This document shows positions 28,345 through 40,624 of a stretch of 64,000 nucleotides of DNA, piece after piece. How positions within the stretch are numbered: position 1 is the stretch's first letter; the number at the start of each line of letters is the position of its first letter. The notes beneath the pieces were generated by a model, which had not been told where the DNA came from, ran no database searches, and worked only from the letters and a program-made list of their open reading frames with translations. Made by a program: the position numbers and the translations under genes. This DNA comes from Dendrolimus kikuchii (Eukaryota > Arthropoda > Insecta > Lepidoptera > Lasiocampidae), in contig CM034397.1 in NCBI GenBank assembly GCA_019925095.2, positions 6,095,763 through 6,159,762 on the forward strand, in the 5' to 3' direction.

Positions 28345-29418
28345 ATGCTGCTGGTAAGGATGGTGCACCTGGAGATGACAGATGTTCAATTTAGCACTAA
28401 TTTATTAACAATAGATGATCTACCAAATGAGATCCTTATTTACATATTTTCTATGATAGACTTTGAGTCACTGCTGGCTGTGGCCAAAGTTTGTATCAGA
28501 TGGCAGCAGCTTTGTTTGACACCATGCGTCTGGGACAACACTCGCCTCATTGTGTGCATGAAGAACTATGTCCGAATAAGTGAAAATATAGTGCCTTTTG
28601 TAGCTAAGTATTTGAAAAATGTCAAGTTACAGTACTTCAAGTTATATTCACAAGTCAGGGCTTCCCTAATAAGCTACTGCCCTAATTTGACACATTTAGA
28701 AATAAGCATATCCCAGGTCGACAGTTGCATATTCGATGATCTGGGCAATTGGCCTAACCTAAAGTTTTTAAGTTTCCGTAATTCACTAATAGTACAACAC
28801 CCTGAAAACGCCAATGGAAATTTTGTGTATCATTTACCATTTGAAAAGTTAAAGCATCTGGAAACACTTATTCTGTCAAATTTTGCTTTGACTCACAGTA
28901 GTTTATATGGAATGTTGCAGTGCACTAATTTAGTCAGTATTAGCATGGAGAAAATGAAGAATATCCCAGCCGATTTTCTAGAGTCTCTATTGAGAACCAA
29001 ACAGTCAACATTGCGAGCTTTACACATCTATGGCGATACATTGAATGATGATATAATGAGATATATATCAAATTGTAAAGTTCTAAAAGTTCTTCATATA
29101 ATGACATGCAAAACATTATTTGATTCTAGTTTATTACATTTATATAGGTTAAATAATTTGCATTCACTAAAATTACGCCATGGTTACTTCTCAACTAGTG
29201 CCTTGCTTTCCTATTTTTCTAACAATATATTTCAGAATCTGACCTATTTAAGTTTGTCTAGATGTCTACATATTACTATGCAAGTTGCTAAGGTGATTAA
29301 GACAAGTGCCCCTAACCTTCAGGAATTGTCATTTTACCTTTGTCCCTTTATAATGGATCCCACTTTTAATAGATCAGAATTAGAAAATATGTTTGGTATC
29401 CAGTTATTGCTTGATTAA
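28345..29418 (+). CDS. F-box and leucine-rich-repeat protein
   Basis: F-box proteins recruit substrates to SCF (Skp1-Cullin1) ubiquitin ligases. The 357-residue frame starts at 28345; Met codons at 28360 and 28375 are alternative starts. The F-box is at about residues 22-65 (LTIDDLPNEILIYIFSMI, then VCIRWQQLC), with the usual LP and W positions. Residues 110-350 show leucine-rich repeats (LTHLEIS, LKFLSF, LETLILS, LRALHIYG, LTYLSLSRC, LQELSFYLCP), the substrate-binding part. An acceptor ends at 28330 (gtaattgcag), and a 5' non-coding exon with donor gtaagt at 28092 probably precedes it; a short upstream ORF there stops in the joined frame. AATAAA at 29714-29719. Compact gene; substrate unknown. 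I do not recognise a specific orthologue. Confidence 0.85.
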   Translation: MLLVRMVHLEMTDVQFSTNLLTIDDLPNEILIYIFSMIDFESLLAVAKVCIRWQQLCLTPCVWDNTRLIVCMKNYVRISENIVPFVAKYLKNVKLQYFKLYSQVRASLISYCPNLTHLEISISQVDSCIFDDLGNWPNLKFLSFRNSLIVQHPENANGNFVYHLPFEKLKHLETLILSNFALTHSSLYGMLQCTNLVSISMEKMKNIPADFLESLLRTKQSTLRALHIYGDTLNDDIMRYISNCKVLKVLHIMTCKTLFDSSLLHLYRLNNLHSLKLRHGYFSTSALLSYFSNNIFQNLTYLSLSRCLHITMQVAKVIKTSAPNLQELSFYLCPFIMDPTFNRSELENMFGIQLLLD

Positions 29419-29719
29419 ACTGGTTGTTGCTATTATGCTTAGGTTTCCGTCCAACATTTCACCTTTTCTCATTTATCTTTATTTGATGAACAATATAGTT
29501 CACCATTACGCTATTTACAGTATTTATTAGAATATTTGATGTCAGACTCAGAGTTGATAATGGTGCATTAACTCTAAATAGTGATCATAAATTTCTCGTT
29601 TCACTTTTTCTTTATTTCTATAGTTCTCATATTATTATTTTAATAGTAAAATGAAACTGTGAATGTTGATATAATTTTAAATTCAGAAAATGACAGTTTT
29701 TTTTATAAATAATAATAAA

Positions 29720-30117
29720 GTTTAATTTATGTTGAAGTTGACTTTAAGCACTCTGAGTGTAACGGTTTGGATGTGTATGTTAGTGAATTGTTTAAGTTAT
29801 AAAGATACTAGTCTTGATAGCGTCTACAGCTTAAACCTAATTTCTACCAATTTTCCTAAACTTATTCTAATTTTACACTATTGTATCATTATCTCAATGT
29901 GTGTGAGGAGACCAAAAGATTGTGAAATTTCTTTGTGGCTTTAGAAAGTAAGAATTTATGCTTATACACATAATAATTTAGTTTATAGATTGTGTTGTGG
30001 TCAATGTAACTAATATTTCTTTGGCGACAGAGTAAAATTACACATACAAGTGGACATTGCTTTATAATTTACAAATATTGGGTAAAAAGTATAGGTATTT
30101 CCTTTTCTTATAATATT
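29720..30117. other. Downstream of F-box gene, no gene
   Basis: AT-rich, no supported feature. Confidence 0.4.
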
Positions 30118-30592
30118 TTCTTAAGTTTTAGCGGACTAGTATACATAATAAAATTGTGTTTTAACTTTTTTAAGCACAGTAATTTATTTGATTTTTGTTG
30201 TGACATTTCGGCCACTTTTTAATAGTGTCAATAACAATACTGTTTAAGCTTTATTTAGCCTACCGCCAACTTGTTCCTTTTAGTTATTTAGTTTTAATTT
30301 TGTATATGGTTATTATGTACTCTATGGGAGCCTAATCTGATTAACCACCGCTTCACAACATGTTGTGGCTTGAACAGAAGAAGTGGCGCAAGAAACTCTT
30401 CAGCAACATGCCTTACTCTAATAATTTTATATAATATTTAAATGGGTGGGAAGTAAAATAGAAAGAAATTGTCAATCAAGTTGGTTTGTGTTCCGGTGCA
30501 CGCACTAAGAGCTCACAATGTTTTGAAGTCTGGCAGTTGGTTTTTGCTGGGTTTGGGTCTTAATAGTTTTCATGGGATCTCAAAATACTGCG
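30118..30592 (-). mobile_element. Penelope-like retroelement, 3' fragment
   Basis: Matches the left part of the copy at 40625-41640 (ttcttaagtttt...gactagta..., aactctatgggagcctaatct-like block, ggcagttggtttttgctggg). It covers the 3' UTR and the last codons of the element; the nuclease and RT parts are missing. Confidence 0.6.
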
Positions 30593-30739
30593 CTTAAAAC
30601 AGTTAAAACATAGTTTTATTAAATTTACTCATCTTTTGGGATTTGACATTTCATAAATATAAAAAGAAAGGGTTCATATTTTGGACACTCAAAATTCAGT
30701 CAACACACTCATTTGGTTTTGGACAAATTTTTAATACAT

Positions 30740-30946
30740 TATCGGTGTTCTCCTAGCTCTATGTGTTTTGGGATCAGGCCTCTTCAATTAAGCACAGGAA
30801 TTCTTAAATCTCATTTATTATATTATTACAACTCCATATTAAAGTATACGAGGTGACAAGGCGGGTGTGAGTAAGCGACTGGCTCGTGTCGACTAAACTC
30901 TGTATAGATTTCTACTTTTCCTGAATCAGCAATTCCAGTCGCTACA
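30740..30946 (-). repeat. 3' LTR of the Gypsy element
   Basis: 207 bp; matches 37855-38060 almost throughout (ccgataa...ggtgttctcctagctct). Confidence 0.88.
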
Positions 30947-31358
30947 TCACACCCACCTTTTCCAAAATTTTTGTTACACCAAAAAATTTTTTTACCAACA
31001 TTAACTCAATACGACAGTAACCCTACCAGATATTTTTACTAACATATTAACACAGTAAGAGAACCGGACACAAACGAAACACAATAACATATATATAAAA
31101 TAGACACAGCAAAAAGAATACGGTAATACATTACTATCACACACGGCACAGATTTTCGTCATTTTCTCTATCTCTCATGACTGAACTTTTTATATTTGAT
31201 CAAACATAGCCCGCTTTACCGTGTGCCTGCGTTTGCGTCACGCCGCCGGCTTGTGGTAACTTTGGCACCTCCTTGATCAGCCATTTTCTTGCTCGGCCGA
31301 TACAGCCCCGTCTTATGGCATTAACCAACAATATCGTAAGCATAACCGCGATGATAAC

Positions 31359-31594
31359 TTTTTTATTTTTATTGCAGGAGATCAGCAGACAGGCAGACGG
31401 CCCACTTGATGGAAAGCGGTTACCATCGCCTATGGACATTTGCAACACCAAAGTTGCTAGAAATGCGCTGCTGCTCTCTTAAGGGAGACTGGAACCTGGT
31501 CACTAATGCCGGAACACAACTCAAGGTTGTTATGGCGACATACTTTAGACCAGGGGTGGTAGCCATCCAGTCGGGCAAATGCCCTACCACCTGG
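31359..31594 (-). repeat. SINE-like repeat, copy 4 (5' truncated), inside Gypsy RNase H
   Basis: The family's tail with a T run, ending at ccaccTGG where the Gypsy RNase H frame resumes. Shows the SINE-like family moved after the Gypsy insertion. Confidence 0.75.
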
Positions 31595-33140
31595 CAGACT
31601 AAAATCACTCCTAGATAATTTAATTTATCCTCTAATTTCTGTTGTGCCTCTAACAGTTTTTTGGAAAAATACCCTAATGGTTTCCATTTTCCTCCTATAC
31701 TCTGTTGTAGGACTGCTCCTACACAAGCGTTCGAGGCGTCACACATTAGAGATAACTTCCCCGACTCCATCGGGTACGTTAACCTGACAGCGCCATGTAA
31801 ATTAACTTTACACTGCTCGAACACGACGATCGCCTTGTCGTCCCACTTAATTTTTGTCCTGTCCCTCTTTTTTGCTCCATGCAAAAATTTATTCAGTTCA
31901 GCCTGGCATCCGGAAGCCTGTTTTAAATGCGACCTATAAAAATGTATCATACCCAAGAAACGGCGTAGCTGCTTAATTGTTTCGGGTCGAGGATAATTTT
32001 GTATCGCTTCGACCTTTGACTCCATGGGTTTGATCCCTTCTGCACTAACATTATATCCTAAAAACTCTATTTCCGGCACTCCAAAAATACACTTTGCTAA
32101 GTTAATTGTTATGCCGGAACTGCTCAAACCTACTAAAAACCTGTCTGACGTGTTTGCGCAACACGTCAGCACTTGTTCCGGCTATTACTACGTCATCGAT
32201 GTAACAGATCAAATATGATTCATTCTTTTCTGATGTTTTAAAACTCCAACCCCTGTAGAACCGAATTGTTCATGAATCTTTGGAACGTTTGGGCTGCGTT
32301 ACGGAGTCCGAAGGTCATCCTCGGGAATTCGTACAACCCAAATGGCGTAATAATAGCCGTTGTCTCTCTACATCTTTCGGTAAGCTCTATTTATATCTAA
32401 ACGTACAAAAAATCTCTTACCTTCCAGTCCATACGTGAAGTCCTGGATCCTAGGGATCGGGTACCTGTCGGGCTTCGTGATCGCGTTGAGTGCACGATAG
32501 TCACCGCAGGGCCTGATCTGTCCATCTTTCTTGGGCACCACATGAAGAGCGCTGGTCCAAGGACTCTTGGACGGTCTGCAAATGCCTAATTTCTGCATTA
32601 GCCTAAACTGGTCCTGTACCTGTTTATATCTATGGGGTGGCAACGGCCTAGCACGCGTATATACTGGGGGGCCCGGTAGTCTCTATGTGATCGCGAGTAC
32701 TATGGCTGGTGGGTTCCCTATACGAGACCGGCTTGGTTATCCCGGGGAACTCCTCCGGTATATCCCTATACGGATTATCCTTCTGTATACTACTGACTGA
32801 GGGTTCCGCGCACTTGACTACCGTTGCCCTTCTACTCATGTTGGTACAACTGTCAATTAATCTTTTACCATACAAATCAACAACCAATTGATGGGCTTTT
32901 AAAAAGTCAGCTCCGATTATTGGTTGTTTTACATCACAAATAATAAAGGTCCATATACAATTTTTACGTAATCCTAAATTTAATTCTAATCTAATTACAC
33001 CGTAGGTTTTAATTTCCGTATTGTTTGTCGCGAAAAGTTTATAACTACACTCACCTCTGACCCTGTTTTTTTTTTACCTTATTCACAGGTATCACTGACA
33101 CATTTGCTCAGGTGTCCACTAAAAAATTTAAGCCGTTCTT
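31595..33140 (-). pseudogene. Gypsy protease, reverse transcriptase and part of RNase H, broken
   Basis: From right to left: protease remnant FLVDT then a stop where G of DTGA should be (near 33105); the linker; RT with WTSALHVVPKKDGQIRPCGDYRALN, LDINRAYRKM, PFGLYEFPRMTFGLRNAAQTFQRF, YIDDV and LGYNVSAEGI; RNase H start with LMCDASNACVGAVLQQ. Stops and frame changes occur near 32250-32370 and elsewhere. Integrase is not found. This copy cannot replicate. Confidence 0.85.
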
Positions 33141-34535
33141 GAAATCGCGCAAGCAGAGTCGGTGGTTTCCTGCGGTGTAGCCATCCATCTCTGTTGACTG
33201 CACCGCATTTAGTTTCCCGAGCTCTGTCGATTCCTTTGCCAGTTGCATGGCTCCTCGCAGTCTCGCGCCCTCTCGCGGTATCTGTAATAGTGTCTCCACA
33301 ACCAGTCGGGAGAGTTAGGTGTCCTTCTTTTCGGTGGCTGGTTTCTGGGCCTGAAACGGCCCCTATTCCGTTGGTTCTCTCTGGGTGGGCCATTTCTTTG
33401 TTGGTCTCTTACCGCGTCCAAGTCCCCTCGTAGGCCTCGCAACTCCTCTGCCAGTTCTTTAAATTGGCTGAGCAGGTCTCCGTTCATGGTGCCAACTGCC
33501 GCTGCTGTGCTCGGCTGCACGGTTGCTATCTCACTCCTTCCCAGGTTTTCCAGTATCCTGTCTGCTTGCCTGGCAATCTCAAAATCCTCAATCTTCGTCT
33601 CCGCGCTGACTGTAAGCACTGCCCTCACCCCTGGTGGTAATCTATTTAACCACAGCTTTTTTAGTGGTTCCTCCCCGATTCCACACTTTTTAGCTAGCGC
33701 CGCCATCTGCCTGAGCAGCTACGACGGTTTCCGCGCTCCTAAATCCGTGTCACTAATTAGCCGTTGTAACTGGCTTTCCTCGTAGACTGCCAGCAGTTTT
33801 CTTTTAAGCACTTCATATTTTTCGGGGGGCGGGGTCTCTATCAGGTCTGCGACCTGCCTTAGTGCTTCCCGCGGCAGCCTTGTTATTACCAAATCGAATT
33901 TCTGTGCTTCCCCCAGTTTCTGTGGACCCATAATCAGGGTTGGGCAGTATTTGAAATACTTGTAATTGAAATACGTAATTGAAATACAAATACGTATTTT
34001 GTATTTGTATTTCAATTACTCCTTAAAAATGTAATTTGTAATTAGTATTTCAAATACCTGACGCTGAGGTATTTTGTAATTAGTATTTCAAATACTTATG
34101 GTTGCAAAATACATTTCATAAAATACATTTAGCTACCTTATTGATGGGTGTGTTCTTCAGAAAATAGCGCTCGATAGCTTTCATAAGCAAACTGGTGACC
34201 GCTAAATATTAGGTACGTTCTGTAGTACTTGGCCATTTAAAATAAATATTTTTGTTTGGCTAAGATATATAAGTTCAAATTAATTTTACTTTGAAAACAT
34301 GAAATTCTTTTTCAAAAATTAGTCATTTATTTATTGATATGTTATTTTTTCTTCGCATTTGAATCTTTGTTGTCATCATGGATAGTTAAAAATTCGTAAT
34401 TATGGAATAAGAGTACCGTCGTGGCAGCAACGCGGCAAGAGCGACCAGCAACATCAACGACCTTTATGAGCGAACATTACAATGAACGCACCACTTGTTA
34501 TTGGTTTGCCCGCTTCCATTCTGGAAATTTCGTCC

Positions 34536-37300
34536 TTTTTTTTATAGCTGCAGTACAGCAGACAGGCTGACGGCCCACCTGATGGAAAGCGGTTACTGTC
34601 GCTTATGGATATTTGCAACACCAGATATTTCGTTAACCCGCTGCCAGCCTCGAAGAAATTTTATGACACCCTTTTTGAAAAACTCCATATCGTAGCGCTG
34701 TGGAAAAACCTCGTCTGGGAGCTCATTCCAAATCCCCACGGTATGCAAGAAAAAGGTTCTACAGAACCGTTGCGTACATGAGCGAAGCGGCTTAAGGAAG
34801 TGGGGGTGAAATCCCAACACATGGCGAGCGGTTCGATGGTAGAAAGAGGACGAAAACACCATTCTATACAGTTCTTCCGAATACTCCCCGTTATACAGTC
34901 AGTAGAATACGTAGAGAGAAGCGAAGTCTCTCATAAGGCTAAGTGTATCTACACCGTCTGTGAGTATGGGATCACCAACAACGTGAACGGCTCGACATTT
35001 AATACAGTCTAGGGGATCGAGTTGGTAGCCAGGTGCTCCAGCTCAAAAGTGTGAGCAGTACTCCATATGCGGGCTCCCCTGGGTTTTATAAAGCGCAAAG
35101 TGTTGCCGCGATGTGAAGTACTGCTTGGACCGGTTTAACATTCCCAGCTTCTTAGAGGCAAGTTTTGCCTTGCCTTCAAGATGGCCCCTGAACATTCACG
35201 ATGTCAACACTGAGGATCCCAATACTCTTGGAGGTGGTAAGGGGAATTCCTTGGGACTGAAACTATTGCTCGAATGGAGTTTTTTTGGCAGAGAATACGT
35301 AGACCTATGTCTTCTTGGGGTTGAAATGGACAAGGCTTTGTCTCCCCCATTCAGGGACTCTCTCTAAGGAATACTCTACTTCAGATACAAGTCTAACCCA
35401 ACTTTCCTCCACAAATGACCGAGAGACGTTTGCACGACCAGAGTACTGCGTATCGCCTGTGCTGTCATCCGCATTGGAATGAATGTTGCAAATAGACAAC
35501 ATATCATTCATATGTAAGATGAACAACGTTGGCGATAGCACACAACCCTGGGGCACACCAGCGTTGACGGGCTTGAAACCTGAGCAACAACCGTCGACAA
35601 CGACTTGAACGCTGCGCTCATCAAAAAAACTGTATAGCCAGGTGCAAGGCTCTTCGGGTATCCTATACGATGGCCGCTCCGATAGAAGAGCCCTGTGCCA
35701 GACCCGGTCGCGGACCTTAGCAATATCTAGAATTCTAAACTAACTGCCAGTGCTTCCCCTTTGCTTTCAATGGCTTCAGCCCAACGGTGGGTTAGGTAAA
35801 CCAAGAGATCCGGAGCTGAACGACCGTGGCGGAAGCCGTATTGCCGATCGTTTAGCAGCTGGGAATCTTCGAGGTAACACAGAAGTTTCGCACTGATAAT
35901 ACGCTCCATCACCATTGAGAGCAAAAAGGTTATTGCTATAGGCCTATTCGACGTGTCTGTTACGTCCCCTTTTTTGGGGACAAGGTGCACATGAGCATTC
36001 TTCCACGAAGCGAGGACACAACCCTTGAAGTAAGAGAGAGTGAAAAGTCGGGCAAGGACTGGCTGGGGACAGCTCAGCTAAACACGTCTTCAGCACAATG
36101 GCAGGAATGCCGTCAGGGCCAGAAGACTTTTTGACGTCGAGGAAGAGGAGAGCACACCGGACAGCTTTTTGAATAAAGCGCACCTCCGACATTCTAGACT
36201 CACACTCAGGGATTGTAGGTGGAGTTTCTCCTATGTCTCAAGAGTTGAATTGGGCGCAAAAATTTCACCCAGAAGATTGACTTTATCTTCGGCGGCGTGT
36301 ACCAGACGGTCGTCCACTGTCCGTAGAGGTAGAAGAAACGCCCGACAAAAGTTTCCTTTGACAGCTTTGGTGAGGGCCCAAAAAGCTCTAGTCCCAGAAG
36401 AGTAGCTAGAGAGGCACTCACCAATTCTGCCGATGTGGTCGAATTTTGCTCTCGCGAGTTGTTTTTTGGGGGACCTGGGGGCGGCATTATATCTCTTTTT
36501 CAGGTCAGAGGAACTTGGATTCTGACGAACCCGCGTTGCAGTCCAGGCTCGATAAGCCTGTTGCTTTAGCTTTACAGCCTCACTGCTAGACTTACCGAAC
36601 CATGGTGGTTTACTCGTACCACCGATAGGTACAGTTGAGTTTGGAATTAAACATTCTATTCCCTGCAGTACTACATCGGCGACCGAGTCTGTGCTCGGAT
36701 CAGAATCTTCCGACGAGAAACATAACTGCCTCCATGGGTAGGATGCATAGAATTCACGGAGTCCATCCCAATCTGCTGACCTGTATCGCCCCACCTTCCG
36801 TCGGCCAGCGGGACGAGTCCGATCGGGAATAGGAAGGGGCACCACCGAAGATACTAGACAATGATCAGAGGTTCCCAGTGGAGCACTGATTGAGATCTGG
36901 TAGTTCTCCGGGTGTGTGGTCAGCAAAAGATTCAGCAATGAAGGCTCATGATTTACTCTATCCGGTATTTGGATAAACTCCGTAATCACCTGAGTGAATC
37001 CATGGGCGAGAGCAAAATCGTAAGCAGTAGTCCCTGGCAGATTAGTTCTCGGGGAAGCCAACCACTCAGCGTGATGAGCATTAAGCTTCTCGAGTATGAC
37101 TACCTCTGCTAAAGGATGCTGCCCAAAAACTTTGTCGGTCACCTCATTAACGTGTTTAAAAAAGCGAGCTGTTTCAGTCCTTGTGCATTCCCTGCCATGG
37201 GACCGATATAAGCACGCATAGATCCGTGTGGAACCACCAAAATCTACGCCTACCTACAAGATGGAAATGTCCTTATCTTCAAGGCCGTGGAGATTAGAAT
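34536..37300 (-). mobile_element. CR1-like non-LTR retrotransposon, 5' truncated
   Basis: Minus-strand element inside the hAT-like insertion. Its 3' tail (34536-34640) carries the conserved end shared with the SINE-like family (accgctttccatcaggtggg, ctgtctgctgtactgcag, then an A run). The 5' end fades near 37300 within the endonuclease. About 2.8 kb. Confidence 0.85.
34593..37300 (-). pseudogene. CR1-like endonuclease-reverse transcriptase, broken
   Basis: Apurinic-type endonuclease part: VGVDFGGSTRIYACLYRS, HHAEWL, TSDHCLVSSVV (37270-36790). RT: KKSSGPDGIPAIVLK, ITFLLSMVMERIISAKLL, RQYGFRHGRSAPDLLVYL, PQGCVLSPTLF, then NADDSTGD where the catalytic Tyr of YADD is Asn. C-terminal part: GAPGYQLDPLD and VGIWNELPDEVFPQRYDM. 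At least five frame changes or stops. The family copies RNA at target nicks; this copy is dead. Confidence 0.85.
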
Positions 37301-37854
37301 AAAAAAAATGTAATAAAATTAGGTTAACTTATTTCAGAAAAAACGGCAATTTCATAGGCAAGGGCCTAATAATTATTATTATTTGATTTTTGTGAATATT
37401 TTATTTACATAACCTAACACCTGACAGTATTTTGTATTTTGTAATTTGTATTTTAAATACATATAGTTGAAATGCTGTATTTTGTATTTTATATTTTAAA
37501 TACCCGAGTTAAAAGTATTTTGTATTTCGTATTTTAAATACATGCGAGACAGTATTTTGTAATTTGTATTTCAATTAAAGGAAACCATGTATTTTGCCCA
37601 GCCCTGCCCATAATGGCTTCAAACTGGGTGAACCACATTTTGGGCATATCTGCCCAGAACTCTGGAATCCGCATCTGGACTGCAACTCCGGCCACTTCGG
37701 GATTCATTATTTATTTTAATTCTTAGATTAACTAACCTCTACAACGCGCGGTCCGCGGTGCCACGCCTTGTCACGTATACGCGAGTCGCCTACTTTTGCT
37801 TAAATTCCTGACTTGATTCCAAGGTACACTTTTGGATACGTCGGAGTCACCACT

Positions 37855-38060
37855 TATCGGTGTTCTCCTAGCTCTGTGTCTTGGGATCAGGCCTCTTCAA
37901 TTAAGCACAGGAATTCTTAAATCTCATTTATTATATTATTACAACTCTAAATTAAAGTATACGAGGTGACAAGGCGGGTGTGAGTAAGCGACTGGCTCGT
38001 GTCGACTAAACCCCGTATAGATTTCTACTTTTTCCTGAATCAGCAATTCCAGTCGCTACA
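37855..38060 (-). repeat. 5' LTR of the Gypsy element
   Basis: 206 bp, partner of 30740-30946. The primer binding site lies just inside at 37834-37852. Confidence 0.88.
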
Positions 38061-38064
38061 ACAT

Positions 38065-39758
38065 AAAGGCTAAGCCCCAGAGTTTACAGGTTGCAGGTAC
38101 CTTTTGCACAAGTGGTCCATTTAAATTGACACCCTCTGTGATGGAGTAAGTTAAGTTTGTAGGCTTTAAGTACCTTAAAGAAGCCTACCAACTTATTCTA
38201 ACTTAATATGTATTTATAATTATGATTTAATTGTTTTACCCTGTCGCTGATGATATGTTTGAAGCAGTAATTATTTTCAGTATTTTTAAAATTTTGTAGT
38301 ATTAATGTTATGTTTAAATCCAAATGACAAGGGATAAAAACAGTCAAGTTAGACTTTTAAGAAAAGTTGTGTCAGCTGTAAATTTCACATTCTTGGAAAG
38401 GCATCAATAAATACAGTATTAGCAAAAATACGATATATTTATCTCCTACACCGGTATCTACCGGTGTCGGTTAGCCTAATTATATCCCAAAAACAAAATA
38501 GAATATTGAAAAATTCCAGCTGGCTTTTTATGTCGTTGGCTTATTGGTCAATTGAAAGTGCCTTAAAATCGATTAAAATACAGATTTGACATTTCTTACT
38601 AATTCTTAATAATACACACACATCAAGAACTAATAAGAAATTGTTCTCATTCTTTAAAAAAAAATTGATTCCCAATGTTATTGGAACCAACTATTTGAAA
38701 AAAACCCATTTTTTGTTAACATTTACATCTATTTAGTGACTTTGTCACATATGTTAGAACAAATACACATTTTCCACACAGTCCAAATTAATGATTTTTC
38801 ACATGTATCACAGGTCTATTTAATTTTACCGAATATCATCTCAACATTTTAGAATAAAGTCACTGTTCTAGAATCTGTGATCAGTGATCACTGGTCTCAA
38901 AGGGGAATATAATTCAAAAACATTATTTTGAGAGGATAACAATATATCTAAATACTCATGGTTTGCCTCTGAATACATGATTATAAATATTGAGCTTACC
39001 TCAGTAAGCTTTGACACCATTTAGGCCCTATATGTTGTCATTAGAAATTCATTTAGAATACAGGCCTTAGAAAGCAAAAACAGGGTGACATACTATTGTT
39101 AAAAAGTGCAATCTCTCTCTAATCTTTCGAATAATTATAGTATCAAGATGTTTTAAATGATAAAATAATTTAGTTTTATACAGAATATTGTATTAAGATA
39201 AGTATTTTAACAAAGGACACATTTGATAATGTTTATATTAGACAATCTACTTATAATCAGACTTATGGTCTACTGTATTTGTTTGTGCGTTCAATATGTA
39301 TGCAATGTATACAAAATAAAATGTATTTTGAACAATGGATTTTACTATTATTTGTTTCCATATCATTTAAAACCTTATGAATGATGGCTTATAGTACTTC
39401 TTTCATGAAAGAAGTAACAGTCCAACCCACTAAATATGTTTAAAAAAGTCACCATTTCTAGATGGCGTTACAAATCTTTCCTTCTTTGTATTTTGGTATA
39501 GAAAGCATGGGCATTCGAAGCAAAATTTTATTATTTAAAGATATTTTTATCATTGTCGGAATATATATAAAGTAATGATATGTACTAATTTAATTTTTAT
39601 TTTTAGGTTTTTGGAAGATTCCTAATACGGTCTTGCAAAAGTAGCCATTTTTTTTAATCCCACTGATCGGGATATAGTTTGCTTCAAACTATTGCAGTTC
39701 TTATTTGCCAAAAATGGCTGGAAAATAAATGATCAGACATTGCCCGGTGCATATCTGG
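38065..39758. other. Intergenic, no gene
   Basis: AT-rich; only a decayed palindromic MITE at 38140-38214 is recognised. Confidence 0.45.
38140..38214. mobile_element. Palindromic MITE, copy D (decayed)
   Basis: gttaagtttgtaggctttaa...ttaaagaagcctaccaac keeps the hairpin core of copies A-C; the left outer arm is eroded. Confidence 0.5.
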
Positions 39759-40055
39759 TTTTTTTAATGGCTAAGTTCAGCAGTCAGGCAGCCGGCCCTC
39801 CTAATTGAAAGAGGTTACCATCGCCTATGAACATTTGCAACACCAAAGGTGCTACAAATGCACTGCTGCTCTCTTAAGGGATACTAGAACCTGGCCACTA
39901 ACGCCGGAACACAACTCAAGGTTGTTATGGCTACCACCCCTGGTCTAGACCAAGGGTGGTAGCCATCCAGACGGGCATACCCTACCACCTGGCTGTGGAT
40001 TGTTTTGTCGCCTCTTACGACGAAATTGTATTCTTTCTCCGTTCCTGCACGGATA
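39759..40055 (-). repeat. SINE-like repeat, copy 5, with internal palindrome
   Basis: Both family ends present. Near 39932-39965 the usual cgacatactttagaccagg segment is replaced by ctaccacccctggtc followed by its near inverse. 40056-40624 shows no gene. Confidence 0.7.
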
Positions 40056-40624
40056 AAATACCACTAACAGATACATGCATATTATCACCCCTGTTTCCCA
40101 CATAATGGTAGGCAGAGACGATGGATTTCCACTTGCTATCTTGACATATATCTGTCTGAATTACCAGATCATTTTATTAATTTGTGTGGTTTTTTCTGCT
40201 GACTATAAATTAATGCAATGGTCGTTCAAACACTTGTCGGCAAAGAGATTTAGTTTGCCTTCATAAATCATAAAACGATAATTTTATCACTAAATCACGC
40301 CACCCGATAAGCAAATCAATGGTCAAGGTTTCGCTGTTAGATAATAATTGTCCAGCCTTCCTACTACGCGTACAGAAACAACAAAACAAAATTCGTCTAA
40401 TATATTTTTACAGGATTTTACAGATTGCGCTACATTTTATTTTATAATTTCAGGAGATGACTGTGCTACATCTGACTGTATAAAAAAAAAACCTCTGTCC
40501 CACAGCCATCTATTAAGAGCGGCCATTAAGTCCACATAATATCTTGTCTTACATCAAAACGAAAAATGATACCTTAGTAAAAATGCTTGCTACTACATAA
40601 ATAATTTTGTACATAAAAATGAAG

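Larger units (their letters stand above)
33935..37606. mobile_element. hAT-like DNA transposon with a LINE inside
   Basis: Ends CAGGGTTGGGCAGTA and the inverse of CAGGGCTGGGCAAAA are inverted repeats. An 8-bp duplication CCCATAAT lies outside (33927-33934 and 37607-37614), the hAT hallmark. Subterminal regions are built of GTAATTTGTATTTCAAATAC-type units in both orientations. Without the LINE it would be about 0.9 kb and non-autonomous; no transposase is seen. Inserted in gag of the Gypsy element. Confidence 0.8.
33141..37707 (-). pseudogene. Gypsy gag, split by a nested insertion
   Basis: The start ATG at 37707-37705 leads MNPEVAGVAVQMRIPEFWADMPKMWFTQFEAIM to 37615. The 3.7-kb hAT-like insertion follows, and the frame resumes at 33934 with PQKLGEAQKFDLVITRLP, KYEVLKRKLLAVYEE and WLNRLPPGVRAVL. 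A single CAG-to-TAG type stop lies after GARKPS near 33719. The Arg/Asn/Pro-rich tail is nucleocapsid-like. The region also contains the elements listed separately. Confidence 0.85.
30740..38060 (-). mobile_element. Old Ty3/Gypsy retrotransposon, carrying nested insertions
   Basis: LTRs at 30740-30946 and 37855-38060 (minus sense TGTAGC...CCGATA) differ at several positions. The target duplication ACAT lies outside both (30736-30739 and 38061-38064). A primer site TGGTGACTCCGACG follows the 5' LTR, and a purine tract (aaaaggtgggtgtga on the minus strand) precedes the 3' LTR. Gag, protease and RT fragments remain; the end of RNase H and all of integrase are missing. A SINE-like copy sits in the RNase H region, and a hAT-like element with a LINE inside it interrupts gag. 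Dead element. Confidence 0.9.
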
